Below are positions 49,314-62,031 of a stretch of DNA of 64,000 nt, piece by piece. The stretch is from Sinorhizobium sojae CCBAU 05684. GTDB lineage: Bacteria > Pseudomonadota > Alphaproteobacteria > Rhizobiales > Rhizobiaceae. A program made the position numbers and the translations under genes. Under the pieces are notes generated by a model that had not been told where the DNA came from, made no database searches, and was given only the letters and a program-made list of their open reading frames with translations. The stretch's first letter is position 1. Every line of letters starts with the position of its first letter. The stretch spans positions 124,001 to 188,000 of the forward strand of contig NZ_CP023069.1 of assembly GCF_002288525.1 (NCBI RefSeq), given 5' to 3'.

Positions 49314-50345
49314 TGGACATGCTGCTCAACCCGCTGGACCGTCGGCACCGGCTGCGGTACGACATCCCGGTCGTGCCCGGCGCTTTCCCCCTGGTCGGGC
49401 ATCTTCCCGCCATCGTCTGCGACCTGCCGCGCCTGCTGCGGCGCGCGGAACGGACGCTGGGCAGCCACTTCTGGCTGGATTTCGGGCCTGCCGGACACCT
49501 GATGACCTGCGTGGATCCAGATGCGTTCGCACTACTCCGGCACAAGGATGTGTCCTCGGCGCTGATCGAAGAGATCGCGCCCGAATTACTTGGCGGAACG
49601 TTGGTCGCCCAGGACGGCGGCGCGCACCGGCAGGCGCGCGATGCAATCAAGGCGGCGCTCCTGCCCAAGGGGCTGACCCAGGCCGGCATCGGCGCCCTGT
49701 TCGCGCCCGTCATCCGGGCGCGGGTGCAGGCGTGGCGCGACCGCGGCGACGTAGCCATCCTGCGCGAAACCGGCGACCTGATGCTCAAGCTCATCTTCCG
49801 CCTCATGGGAATCCCAGCGCAGGACCTGCCGGGATGGCATCGCAAGTACCGGCAACTGCTGCAGTTGATCGTCGCGCCCCCGGTCGACCTGCCCGGACTG
49901 CCCTTGCGGCGCGGCCGCGCCGCCCGCGACTGGATCGATGCGCGGTTGCGCCAGTTCGTCCGCGACGCGCGCGCGCATGCCGCGCGCACCGGGTTGATCA
50001 ACGACATGGTGAGCGCCTTCGATCGCAGCGACGATGCGCTCTCCGATGACGTCCTGGTCGCCAATATCCGCTTGCTGCTGCTTGCTGGTCACGACACCAC
50101 CGCCTCGACGATGGCCTGGATGGTGATCGAGCTGGCGCGGCAGCCTGTGCTGTGGGACGCCCTGGTCGAGGAGGCGCAACGCGTGGGCGCGGCGCCGACC
50201 CGGCACGAGGACCTGGCGCAGTGTCCGGTCGCCGAGGCGCTATTCCGCGAGACGCTGCGCGTGCATCCGGCAATCACGCTCCTGCCGCGTCGCGCGCTGC
50301 AGGAATTGCAACTCGGCCAACGGCGCATTCCCGCGGCACCCATAT
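49313..50345 (+). pseudogene. cyp117: CYP117-type P450 lacking the haem-binding end
   Basis: Starts MDMLLNPLDRRHRLRYDIPV and follows a normal P450 through the I helix (LLLAGHDTTASTMAW, about 258-272) and ExxR (FRETLRVHP, about 318). It breaks off after LQLGQRRIPA (about 343). The last 100 or so residues, with the FxxGxxxCxG haem loop, are absent in all frames before the next gene. Intact CYP117 oxidises ent-kaurene to ent-kaurenoic acid, so this step should be lost. Instead of a stop, the frame continues into the GGPP synthase gene, giving a predicted fusion. Confidence 0.85.
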
Positions 50346-50443
50346 CTCATGAGCTGGCATCGCATGCCCCGTGTGGCGAGGCAGCGGCGCCGGCCGCGGC
50401 GGATCGCCGCTCGCCGTGGCCGTCTCCTGTCAGGTACAAGGAC

Positions 50444-51433
50444 ATGAACAACATGCAGACCGATTCCACGCTACACGACGACCGAACTGGCGTTTCCGCG
50501 CTCGGCGGCGGCGCATCCGGCAGGCTGCTGCCGGAGATCTGGATGCAGGACGGCGCAAAGCGGGTCGAACAGGCGCTAGCGCGTCTTCTCTGCGCCGAAG
50601 ACGACGGTGAGACCGAGCTGATGGCGGCGATGCGCTACGCCACCTTGCATGGCGGGAAGCGCACCCGCGCATTGCTCTGTCTGGCTGCCGGCGCACTGGC
50701 CGACACGCCGGCGCACATGCTCGACGACGTCGGCGCTGCCATCGAGATGATGCACGCCTGTACCCTGGTCCACGACGACCTGCCCGCGATGGACGACGAC
50801 GTGCTTCGCCGCGGCCTTCCGACCGTGCACGTCAGGTTCGGCGAAGCCACTGCGATCCTGGTCGGCGATGCGCTGCAGGCGCACGCCTTCCTCACCCTGG
50901 CGAGCCTGGATGCGCCGGGCGACAACCGTATCGCGCTCGTGCGCGAACTGGCGCGGGCGGTGTCCGCCGAGGGTGCCGCAGGCGGGCAGGCCATGGATCT
51001 GTCGCTGGTCGGAAAGCACGTCGAGCTGGACAGGATCGTGGCAATGCACCGGATGAAGTGCGGAGCGCTAGTGCGCGCATCCGTTCGCATGGGCGCGCTA
51101 TGCGCCATCGCGGAGGATGCCGCGCACGCTGCGCTGTACTGTGCGCTCGATCGCTACAGCGCCTGTTTCGGCCTGGCGTTGCAGGTGGTCGACGACATTC
51201 TCGACGCGACTGCGGATACCGCGACGCTGGGCAAGACCCCCGGCAAGGACGCGGCGGGGCAGAAGCCGACCTGCGCGTCGATCATGGGGCTGCAGGCAGC
51301 GCGCCAGTTCGCGCTGGATCTGTTGCGCGACGCCGGGGAGGCCATCGCCCCGCTGGGGCCGCGTGCGGAACGCATGGCGCAGATGCTGCAGCGGGCCAAC
51401 GCGTATCTGTTCAAGCACGCGCCATGCGCATAA
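50444..51433 (+). CDS. Geranylgeranyl diphosphate synthase
   Basis: 329 residues from MNNMQTDSTLHDD; a second ATG follows three codons later. The two aspartate-rich motifs are present: HDDLPAMDDD (about 111-120) and VVDDILD (about 248-254), plus GGKRTRALL near residue 70 and GQAMDLSL. It condenses IPP with allylic diphosphates to make the C20 substrate for CPS. Its frame is open upstream into the cyp117 remnant, so a P450-GGPS fusion protein could also be made, but an independent start is the natural reading. All catalytic residues are intact. Confidence 0.88.
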   Translation: MNNMQTDSTLHDDRTGVSALGGGASGRLLPEIWMQDGAKRVEQALARLLCAEDDGETELMAAMRYATLHGGKRTRALLCLAAGALADTPAHMLDDVGAAIEMMHACTLVHDDLPAMDDDVLRRGLPTVHVRFGEATAILVGDALQAHAFLTLASLDAPGDNRIALVRELARAVSAEGAAGGQAMDLSLVGKHVELDRIVAMHRMKCGALVRASVRMGALCAIAEDAAHAALYCALDRYSACFGLALQVVDDILDATADTATLGKTPGKDAAGQKPTCASIMGLQAARQFALDLLRDAGEAIAPLGPRAERMAQMLQRANAYLFKHAPCA

Positions 51434-51568
51434 GCGCGCCGTCCGCATGGAGTCGCCCGTGTGCCGCTGGATCGACCAGCGGCAGCGGTGCATGCAGCAC
51501 TGTGTCCGAGTTCGCGGCGACTGCCCGATCCTGGTTCTCGTCAACCGTCTGCAGAAGGAACATTCCGC

Positions 51569-54018
<2,450 letters not shown>

Positions 54019-54103
54019 ATGCGCGGGAGGCGGCGGCGTGTGCGCGCTGCCGTCGGTCCGATCCGACGCAACGCCGTCGCCCGATGCGACGGATGGAGCG
54101 AGC

Positions 54104-55153
54104 ATGAGCGACACCGCCCTGAGCCGGCGCAAGGACGACCATCTGGACATCGTGCTGGATCGGCGAACGGCGCCGGCCACGGTCGCCGCCGGCTGGGAGT
54201 ACATCCGTTTCGAACACTGCGCATTGCCCGAGTTGGAGCTGACGCAGATCGACCTGCGCGCCTCGCTGCTGGGCAAGACCATGCGCGCGCCGCTGCTGAT
54301 CAGCTCCATGACCGGCGGCATGCCACGCGCCGAGGCCATCAACCGGCATCTGAGCGAGGCAGCGCAAGACTTGGGGATCGCCATGTGCGTCGGTTCGCAG
54401 CGCTTGAGCCTGCAATCCCGCAACTCCCAGGGGCTGACGCGCGCGCTGCGCCGCCTGGCCCCAGACATTCCCTTGCTGGCCAATATCGGCGCCGCGCAAC
54501 TTCGCGAGGCCGACGGCCTGGACCTGGCGCGCCGGGCGGTGGATGCGCTGGAGGCCGATGGACTCATCATCCATCTCAATCCGCTGCAGGAAGCGGTACA
54601 GCCGGAGGGCGACCGCGACTGGCGCGGCGTCCTGGCGCAGATCGCTCGCGCCGCGCGCAGCGTGGGCGTGCCGATCGTGGCTAAGGAAGTGGGGTCGGGC
54701 CTGTCCGCCTCGGTGGCCTGTGCGCTCGTCGAGGCGGGCGTGGCGGTAATCGATGTCGCCGGCGCCGGCGGCACCAGTTGGGCCGCGGTGGAGGGCGAGC
54801 GCGCCCGCGATGCCGCCGACCGTACCGTGGCGATGGCGTTCGCTGATTGGGGGATTCCGACCCCGGCCAGCGTGCAGGCGGTACGTCGGGCGCTGCCAAC
54901 GGTGAAGCTGATCGCGTCGGGCGGGATCCGCGACGGCGTCGACGTGGCCAAGGCCATCCGCCTGGGCGCGGACATCGCTGGGCAGGCGGCCGGCGTGCTG
55001 GGCGCGGCGACGGTGTCCACCGAGGCGGTTGTCTCACATTTCGAGATCGTCATCCGCCAGTTGGCCGTCGCCTGCTTCTGCACCGGCTCGGCTGATCTGG
55101 CGGCGTTACGTCAGGCGCGCTTGTTGCCCTCGGCACATCTGCCCGCCGGTTGA
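54104..55153 (+). CDS. idi: Type II isopentenyl-diphosphate isomerase
   Basis: 349 residues starting [20 protein letters not shown], with RKDDHL (substrate/flavin region, about 9-14), [13 protein letters not shown] (about 65-77), [17 protein letters not shown] (about 160-176), KEVGSGLS and [15 protein letters not shown], the FMN- and phosphate-binding motifs of the Fni family. It interconverts IPP and DMAPP and so feeds GGPS. It starts 85 bases after ks and ends the operon. A frame upstream (54005) has no family sequence, so the ATG at 54104 is preferred. A GC-rich hairpin (GCCCGC...GCGGGC) follows at about 55163-55186. Confidence 0.88.
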   Translation: MSDTALSRRKDDHLDIVLDRRTAPATVAAGWEYIRFEHCALPELELTQIDLRASLLGKTMRAPLLISSMTGGMPRAEAINRHLSEAAQDLGIAMCVGSQRLSLQSRNSQGLTRALRRLAPDIPLLANIGAAQLREADGLDLARRAVDALEADGLIIHLNPLQEAVQPEGDRDWRGVLAQIARAARSVGVPIVAKEVGSGLSASVACALVEAGVAVIDVAGAGGTSWAAVEGERARDAADRTVAMAFADWGIPTPASVQAVRRALPTVKLIASGGIRDGVDVAKAIRLGADIAGQAAGVLGAATVSTEAVVSHFEIVIRQLAVACFCTGSADLAALRQARLLPSAHLPAG

Positions 55154-55162
55154 TGCCGGCGT

Positions 55163-55186
55163 CGCCCGCACGTGGCGGCGGGCGCC
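55163..55186 (+). terminator. Possible terminator hairpin after the gibberellin operon
   Basis: A GC-rich inverted repeat (CGCCCGC, short loop, GGCGGGCG) ten bases after the idi stop. No T-run follows, so it is at best a weak intrinsic terminator or an mRNA-stabilising stem. Confidence 0.3.
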
Positions 55187-55246
55187 TAGCAGACTGCTGA
55201 AATACCTACGCCAAAGATAGACTACCGATCCCCTTGGCGAGGGGTT

Positions 55247-55374
55247 CGATGCGCAGGAGCGATGTGTTCATGGAGCAGCTGTTCACGATGAGCGGTTGGA
55301 GGATTTCGTGCCAGCCGATCATCCACTGCGCCCGATCCGGCTGATGGTCAATGAAGCGCTAGTGCGGCTAGACG
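55247..55374 (+). pseudogene. Transposase N-terminal fragment (IS1182/IS5-like DUF772)
   Basis: One frame starts RRSDVFMEQLFT and, after a one-base shift, continues ERLEDFVPADHPLRPIRLMV and NEALVRLD, the opening of a DUF772-type transposase. It is cut off at the left arm of the 107-bp inverted-repeat element. Non-functional. Confidence 0.6.
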
Positions 55375-55481
55375 GGTACTGTCACATTGATTGAGCGGTA
55401 AGGAAATTGAGGTAGCAGCGCACCCATGACCGTGAGTGCACCGACCTACAAGAACCACCGCTCAATCAATGTGACAGTACC
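55375..55481. repeat. 107-bp element with perfect 25-bp inverted ends (MITE-like)
   Basis: The arms are GGTACTGTCACATTGATTGA plus GCGGT at 55375-55399 and the exact reverse complement at 55457-55481. The 57-base centre has no gene. The element separates a transposase fragment from the tail of a recombinase gene. It could be a miniature element mobilised by a transposase in trans, or the joined ends of a deleted IS. Confidence 0.75.
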
Positions 55482-55533
55482 TATTGAGAAGCTGCGTGAA
55501 CTGAGCCTACCCTGGCCGGGAGGTGTCCAATGA
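55482..55533 (+). pseudogene. Tail of the first recombinase of a RIT-like trio
   Basis: The frame reads PIEKLRELSLPWPGGVQ and stops with a TGA that overlaps the start of the next recombinase (ATGA). Position and coupling suggest it is the C-terminal end of the first of three tyrosine recombinases; the rest was lost at the inverted-repeat element. Confidence 0.4.
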
Positions 55534-56443
55534 GCCGGCTTCGCACAACGCTCAAGCGCTATGTCGGCATGCGCCAAGGGCTGGGATACAAATACGACGG
55601 TCCGGCACGACGGTTGTCGTCATTCGTCACCTTCATGGAAGCCCGCGGCGCCGATACCATCACGACTGATCTGGCGATGGAATGGGTGACGTTGATGGGC
55701 CGACAGCCGAGTTGGTCCATCCGCCTGGCTGATGTGCGCTGCTTTGCCTAGCACCTCACTCATTTCGATCCTCTGACGGAAGTGCCACCAAGCGACGCTG
55801 TGCCGCCGGCACGGCGGACAAAGCCCTACATCTATAGCGAGATCGAGATTCAGGCGCTTGTGGCGGCAGCACTTTCGCTGCCGCCGGCCCTCGACGCTGG
55901 AATCACTGCCGGTTCGGACTGATAGCGGTGGCCGGACTGCGCCATTCCGAAGCGCTCGGCCTGCTCCGGGCCGACGTCGATCTCGACCAGGGCGTCCTTA
56001 CTATCCGAGAGACAAAGTTCGGCAAGTCACGGCTGGTCCCGCTGCACGCCACGACAATCGCTGTCCTTTCAGACTATGCCGTCCGACGCGATGCACACCT
56101 TGGTACGCCGCGCAGTCCCTATTTCTTCGTCGCCGAACAGGGCGGCAGATTGCTGCATCAATACGTGCACCGCGTGTTCTGGCGACTTTCCCGGCAAATC
56201 GGATTACGGCAGGAGGGGAATCGCGATGGCCCACGGATTCATGATCTTCGTCACCGTTTCGCCGTCCAGACCCTGATCAACTGGCATCGCGCTGGCGAAG
56301 ATGTGGAACGCGAGCTGCCGGTTCTCTCGACCTTCCTCGGCCATGCGAATGTTCGCGACACCTACTGGTACCTGTCCGCCGCGCCGGAACTGATGAACCA
56401 TGCCGTACGGCGATTGGATAAGCGCTGGGAGATTCGGTCATGA
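55530..56443 (+). pseudogene. Tyrosine recombinase (RIT-like, second gene), stop and frameshift
   Basis: Begins MSRLRTTLKRYVGMRQGLGY with the SAM-like DNA-binding domain. An in-frame TAG at 55749 breaks it (a CAG codon would restore it), and a frameshift follows near 55905. The catalytic domain then reads GLRHSEALGLLRADVD (first Arg), RIHDLRHRFAVQTL (HxxR) and FLGHANVRDTYWYLS (His and Tyr). All active-site residues survive, but in pieces. The stop overlaps the next gene's ATG. Confidence 0.75.
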
Positions 56444-57440
56444 GACGCACGAACGACCTGGCCGTGCTGATCGAGCGGTGGTTCACAGATCGGCTCATGA
56501 AGCATCGAGGTGTAAGTTCCAACACCATTGCCTCCTATCGCGACACCTTCAGGCTCCTGTTTGCGTTCGCACAGACGCGCCTTGGGAGATCCCCATCTCA
56601 GTTGACACTGCGGGATTTGGACGCTCCTTTCATCGGCGCATTCCTGGAGGATCTTGAGACGAAGAGATCCGCCTCGGTGAGGACCCGGAACCTCCGCCTC
56701 ACAGCCATTCGATCTTTCTTCCGATATGCGGGGTTCGAGGAGCCGGCACATAGCGCCCACATTCAGCGTGTGCTCGCGATCCCCAGCAAGCGATGTGACA
56801 AGCGGCAGCTTCAGTTTCTAACCAGGCCCGAGATTGGAGCGATCCTGGACTGCACGGATCGAAGCACGTGGCTGGGATGCCGCGATTACACTCTGCTATT
56901 GCTGGCCGCGCAAACGGGGCTGCGGGTCTCCGAGATCATCGATCTTGACCGAGACTCGGTAATGCTGGGCCAGGGCGCGCATGTGCAATGCGTCGGCAAG
57001 GGCCGCAAAGAGCGAAGTACGCCGCTCACCAAGGTTGCACAGCAAGCCCTCCGGCGTTGGCTCAAGGAACCAGGGAAGCGAGGCGCAACGGCTCTCTTTC
57101 CGAATATGCACGGTGGCAGCCTCAGCGCCGACGGCGTGCAGGCCCTGCTGAACAAATATGTCGCCAAAGCGCGCGAGCACTGCGTCTCCCTTCGCTCGAA
57201 GCGGTGTCGCCCCATGTCTTGCGGCACAGCGCTGCCATGGAGCCGCTACAGGCGGGCGTCGATTGCTCGGTCATTGCCCTGTGGCTGGGCCATGAGGCGA
57301 TGGAAACGACGCTGACCTATCTTCATGCACATCTTGAACTGAAGGAATCCGCACTCGCAAAGCTGAAGCCGTACGAAGGCGCCAAGACCAAGCGATTTCG
57401 ACCAAATGACCGGCTTCTGGAATTCCTGAACGCCCTCTGA
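56440..57440 (+). pseudogene. Tyrosine recombinase (RIT-like, third gene), one frameshift
   Basis: Starts MRRTNDLAVLIERWFTDRLM; the N-terminal SAM-like domain is followed by AQTGLRVSEIIDLDRDSV (first catalytic Arg) and GKGRKERSTPLT. Near 57190 the frame shifts by one base and continues VSPHVLRHSAAM (HxxR), LGHEAMETTLTYLHAH (His, Tyr) to 57440. Together with the preceding pieces this fits the recombinase-in-trio (RIT) elements of proteobacteria. Inactive as it stands unless the shift is a sequence error. Confidence 0.75.
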
Positions 57441-57446
57441 GCATGA

Positions 57447-57540
57447 GAACTATGCCGAGTGCCAACGACTGGTCTTCGACCAAAACGGCAAGAGAAGCGC
57501 GTTTCAACCGGTATGTTGGAAGAGGTGCTCGGCATAGTTC
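57447..57540. repeat. 13-bp inverted repeat downstream of the recombinases
   Basis: GAACTATGCCGAG at 57447-57459 and its exact reverse complement at 57528-57540, immediately after the last recombinase stop. Probably part of the right end of the RIT-like element. Confidence 0.6.
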
Positions 57541-57564
57541 GACGGTCGGCATAAAACATGGAAA

Positions 57565-57687
57565 ATGAATGGCGCCGATCCGCTCGACTGGCTCTCGCAG
57601 ACCCTGACCCGCATTGCTCAAGGCTGGCCAGCATCCGAAATCGAAGCCCTCATGCCCTGGAACTTCAGGTCGGACGCCGTCAGCTAA
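57565..57687 (+). pseudogene. IS66 TnpC C-terminal fragment
   Basis: 40 codons reading NGADPLDWLSQTLTRIAQGW and ending EIEALMPWNFRSDAVS, the typical IS66 TnpC ending (compare DPQAWLADVLARI and LLPWNW in IS66-A). No other part of the element is present. Confidence 0.6.
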
Positions 57688-58116
57688 CCGCTTACCGCGT
57701 TTCACGCAATGTCCGGCATTCTCGTTGCTATTCCGAAACTTGCCGGACCGCTTCCGGCCCCAATTGAGACGCTCGGATTCATACGGACCAAGAATCCGTT
57801 CTTCCCGCTTCCCGGGCGTCCAGATCAAAGGCAGCAACGCGAACTCTCCATCCGCCTGAGACTGGAAGCCGGCAGCATGCCGCTCAGTCCGGATGTCTCC
57901 GGTCCTTCGCCTTGAAGGGATATGAACCCGCGGCCCGCCGGCCAATTCAAACTAAAGCATTGAAATACTGTGACAGTGTCATCACCGTTCCGCGGTTGCC
58001 GGCGTGCTGTGTCAAATCGCCGTGGGTAAATTTGCATTCGCTTGACCGACGACGCCCTGCCTGGCATACAAAGCTTGGCCCTACACGCGGGCCGGTGTGC
58101 CCGCCACGCAAAGCTA
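57688..58116 (+). other. Non-coding stretch before IS630-A copy 5
   Basis: About 430 bases with no supported gene. Overlapping frames on the plus strand have no motifs. No promoter recognised. Confidence 0.4.
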
Positions 58117-59249
58117 GTGGTATCCGCCTAACATAAGAGTCCGTATGGGATTCCCTTTGGCGAGTGCGTATGCGAGTGTGGCGCATGCGCACAGGAATAG
58201 CCTTCACCGTTTCGCCGACCGATCGCCAACGCCTGAGAGCCCTCATCAGTGATCGCAATGCGCCGCAGAAGCACGTCTGGCGCGCCGAGATCATCCTGCT
58301 GAGTGCCGATGGCGTCGGCACCGTCGAGATCATGCGACAGACCGGCAAGTCGAAGACCTGCGTGTGGCGCTGGCAGGAGCGCTTCGCCACGGAAGGCTTC
58401 GAGGGTCTCTTGCGCGACAAGACGCGCCCCTCGCGCATTGCGCCGCTCGGGCCGGAGATCGGCGAGCAGGTGGTGGCGCTTTCGCTTGCCGACCCGCCGG
58501 GCGAGACGACGCACTGGACTGCCGACATGATGGCGGCCGAGGTGGGCGTCAGCGCCAGCGCGGTGCGCCGCATCTGGAAGGCGCACGGTCTCCAGCCCCA
58601 CCGCTGGCGGGCCTTCAAGCTCTCCAACGACCCGCAGTTCGTCGCCAAGCTCAAAGACGTTGTCGGCCTCTACGTCGACCCGCCGGCCCATGCCATCGTG
58701 CTGTCGGTCGACGAGAAGAGCCAGATCCAGGCGCTCGACCGCACCCAGCCCGGCCTGCCCCTGAAGAAGGGCCGGCTCGGCACCATGACCCACGACTACA
58801 AGCGGCATGGCACGACCACGTTGTTTGCCGCCCTCAACGTGCTCGACGGCACCGTCATCGGCAGGAACATGCAGCGTCACAGGCATCAGGAGTTCATCCG
58901 TTTTCTCAACGCCATCAACGCCCAAGTGCCGGCCGACAAGGCGATCCACGTCATCCTCGACAACTATGCCGCCCACAAGCATCCCAAGGTGCGCGCCTGG
59001 CTCGACCGCCATCAGCGCTTTACCTTCCACTTCACGCCGACGTCCTGCTCGTGGCTCAACGCCGTCGAGGGCTTCTTCGCCAAACTGTCGAAGCGTCGCC
59101 TCAAGCGCGGCGTCTTTCATTCGGTCGTTGACCTCCAGGCCGCCATCAACCGCTTCCTTACAGAGCACAACCAACAACCCAAGCCCTTCACCTGGACCGC
59201 CGATCCCGACAAAATCATCGCTGCCGTCAAACGGGGGCACCAAGTGTTA
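58117..59249 (+). mobile_element. IS630-A copy 5, right end replaced by IS5
   Basis: TA at 58115-58116, then the same sequence as copy 1 up to TTA at 59247-59249, where IS5 copy 2 begins. The junction is at the same base as in copy 2 (18790/18791). Confidence 0.85.
58164..59249 (+). pseudogene. IS630-A transposase copy 5, 3' end replaced by IS5 sequence
   Basis: Same structure and same predicted 454-residue read-through product (stop at 59528) as copy 2. The DDE domain is complete, the native last residues and right repeat are missing. Confidence 0.75.
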
Positions 59250-60181
59250 GAGCCTGACTCGAAAAGGTCTCAACAATATCCGTACCTTGCCAAGCGTCGT
59301 GTCAGGACCCGGATGTGGGCGATAGTGATCCAAGCCTCGGCTGATGCGATGGACTTCTCCCAATCCTTAGCCAATCGTCGGCATCTGCCAAGCCATGCGA
59401 AGGTGCGCTCCACGACCCAGCGCCGCGGCAGAACTTCGAAGCCCTTGGCCTTGTCGGTCCGCTTGACGATCTGGAGAGTGAAGGCAGCGATCTTTTGGAG
59501 TGCGCCCTTCAGCTTCGGTCCGGCATAACCACCGTCGGCGAAGATATGTCTCAGCCACGGCCAGCGCTTGAGAATGGTTTTGAGGACGGCAGGTGCGCCG
59601 TCGCGATCTTGGATATCGGCGCTGTGAACCCTGAGGCCGACCATCAACCCGAGCGTGTCGACGACGATATGACGCTTCCGTCCCTTGATCTTCTTGCCCG
59701 CGTCATAGCCCGAAATTCCGCCGCTTTCCGTGGTTTTCACGCTTTGACTGTCAATCACGCCAGCAGATGGCGAGGCTTCCCGGCCTTCCAATTCGCGCGC
59801 CTCCATCACAAGATGATGGTTGATCCGACCCCATAACCCTGTCGCTCGCCATTCGTAGAAATAGGACTGGACAGTTGTAAAAGGCGGAAAATCCTTGGGC
59901 ATCATCCGCCACTGGCACCCCGTCGTGGCGATGTAAAGCAACGCATTCACGACCTCGCGAAGATCGGTGCTGCGCGGCCTGCCCAACCGCCGCGGTCCAG
60001 GCAGGCAAGGCGAGATCAATCCCCATTCCCGGTCCGTCAGATCGCTTGCATACCGCCTTGCGCGTCGGGCATATTGCCGACGGGTGAAATCAGTCCAGCC
60101 CATTGTGGTCTCCGTTCGTCCTAAGCAAACAAACAGAATCACAACTGGCTGATTTCACTCAACTCTTTTTCGGTCAGGCTC
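59250..60181 (-). mobile_element. IS5-family element, copy 2
   Basis: 932 bp with the same GAGCCTGAC inverted ends as copy 1. The right flank is TCAGG, not TTA, so there is no target duplication here, in contrast to copy 1. Confidence 0.85.
59270..60103 (-). CDS. IS5-family transposase (copy 2)
   Basis: 277 residues from MGWTDFTRRQYARR, identical in translation to copy 1, with the GVIDSQSVKTTE and IFADGGYAGPK motifs intact. Confidence 0.9.
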   Translation of the reverse strand: MGWTDFTRRQYARRARRYASDLTDREWGLISPCLPGPRRLGRPRSTDLREVVNALLYIATTGCQWRMMPKDFPPFTTVQSYFYEWRATGLWGRINHHLVMEARELEGREASPSAGVIDSQSVKTTESGGISGYDAGKKIKGRKRHIVVDTLGLMVGLRVHSADIQDRDGAPAVLKTILKRWPWLRHIFADGGYAGPKLKGALQKIAAFTLQIVKRTDKAKGFEVLPRRWVVERTFAWLGRCRRLAKDWEKSIASAEAWITIAHIRVLTRRLARYGYC

Positions 60182-61289
60182 TCAGGCGTCTTGCTAAAAG
60201 ATACGCGCGGGCCAACAGGGTCTCGCTACACCAAGCTCTCGACTTGCTTGCGGGGGAATTGGGATTCGTTAGCTGGACCAAACTCGTCTCCACCAGCAAA
60301 AAGGATTGGATCCCCAGTCCCGAACAGATGGCGAGCGTCGAAGCCATCGTTGAGGGAGCTCTTCCAGCAGATTTTCAGGCTGGGCATCCTGCAGCAATGG
60401 CCCACCGCTTGGCGTACCTGGATAACGCCGAACATGGCATGATCGGCGATCACCCATACCGCCTTCAGGTGGCTTTACACGATGTCATCATGGTGGGAGA
60501 TGGGTGGAGCATCACAGTGCCAGAAAACCCTGGTGCGCGGCCGATCGTCCAGACAGTCACCGAAAATGATGGCAAATGCCCGGTGTTTGAGCTGGAATTC
60601 CTCCAGAAAGCACTTAGCCTAGTGAGAGATCGGGCTGCTCGGGTTCGGGGCGAAATCTCCACGGATTGGCCCCGACGGTCCACGAAACCCGACCTCGACG
60701 GGGTTGTTCGCCGCCCGTTGTGGGGGCGCGAGTCGGACGCGTGGTTCTGCTTACATTGTAGCGGAAAGATTACCGGTATTCAGATCGCTCAAAACCTCTG
60801 GCACTGCCCGGGTGTGGCGCATCGCCCCTCGACATCTTCGACAAGGCCTTCTGGTGTGAAGACGAGGGGAAGTCTCTGCCGTCAGTGAGAACTGACGGCG
60901 CCGTTGAGGGTGACAAACCCGATTTCCGGGTTGTCGATGACCGACCCAAACTTGAGTTGAATGGAGAGAAGATCACTCTCCTCATCCGAAGCGCATTGCT
61001 AGATGATGCGACGAACATCAGCGAGAAACTGGGCGCGCTTCAGGCTGAAATCACTGTCGAGGACGAGAGTGACGTCTGGATCTCGCTTGAGGAGGATTTG
61101 TGGCCGCACGACAAAGAGCCGGTTCAGGCCTTGATTGTAGCGGCACAGCTGGGTCTCGAGGTCGAACTCGAATCGATGTGGTCGACAATACCTTTCCACT
61201 GGCCAGGACTGGGTGAGCTAACCTCGAGCACGAGTGAATATACGCATGATGCTGGATGCGTACGCCCAATACGATTCCTTACCAAATAG
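60182..61289 (+). pseudogene. Zinc-ribbon protein with glyoxalase-like N-terminal helix region, 5' truncated and frameshifted
   Basis: Directly after IS5 the frame reads RRLAKRYARANRVSLHQALD then LLAGELGFVSWTKLV, resembling the helical N-terminal region found on some glyoxalase-superfamily and related proteins. Later WFCLHCSGK is followed by LWHCPG; a one-base deletion near 60808 interrupts what would be HCPGCGASPLDIFDKAFW in the other frame, which runs on to 61289. The two CxxC pairs form a zinc ribbon. About 370 residues in all. Function unknown. The start was removed by the IS5 insertion. Confidence 0.55.
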
Positions 61290-62018
61290 CAAAACGTAGC
61301 CCGTTTGCGACTAACTTTCTCACCGGAAACCTATGCCAGTTGGTTAGTTGGTTGGTCACGATCGCTTTACACCTGTGATCGAAGGGCGACTTAGGCGAAT
61401 CGTGGTCATCGCGCGGCGATAGTTGCCACGGAGACGGCTACCGTGCAAAATCGACATGAAACGCGGCGCGTGTGCACCGCGGTTCACCTTAGTAGGCCAG
61501 ATCGGTGATAATCATGTGCACCACGTCCTTTTTGGTGGTGTCCTTGGTGGTTATCTCGTCGGCCCTTTCGGCCACGGTACATGACGGCGATGCGGTCGGT
61601 TACTCGCATGACGTCGTCCATGTTGTGCGCGATGTAGACGACCGCGACACCCTGTGATCCAAACCCGTTCAATTCGGTTCCGCTCGCCGTCTATACTGAA
61701 AAGAGCATCAACGATCTGCCTGACGTTCTCAGAGAAGCTCACTATTCCGATGCATGGTGGAAGGGCTTCGAGGGTGGCTCGCATCATGAACATTTAAGTG
61801 GTTAGACTGTAATCAGCCACTCCATGTCGCGTTGCGGCGCCGCGGCGGTAAACCCTTCGTCTAGCCTTAGGTCGTCGTCATTCCAGCTGTGATATAAGTG
61901 CGTCGTCTTTGCCGTCACCCATCCTCTAAACAGAGAGGGTCTGAGTTATGAAGGAAGGCTGGGAATGGTCATTTGTATCCATCCGAGCAGGGCCGCGGGA
62001 TTTTGGGCGCCGCGCGTG
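61290..62018 (+). other. Gene-poor stretch with a transporter remnant
   Basis: Apart from the sugar ABC transporter ATPase fragment at 61489-61672 I see no gene. A minus-strand frame at 61793-61680 (MFMMRATLEALPPCIGIVSF...) could be a fragment of something else but is not recognised. It ends where the probable IS66-C terminus starts. Confidence 0.4.
61489..61672 (-). pseudogene. C-terminal fragment of a sugar ABC transporter ATPase
   Basis: The frame reads QGVAVVYIAHNMDDVMRVTD then RIAVMYRGR, the H-loop and D-loop region of ribose/xylose-type (RbsA/XylG) ATPases. After a one-base shift it ends EITTKDTTKKDVVHMIITDL before a TAA at 61491-61489. Everything upstream is missing. Confidence 0.6.
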
Positions 62019-62031
62019 GTAACGTCGGTCC

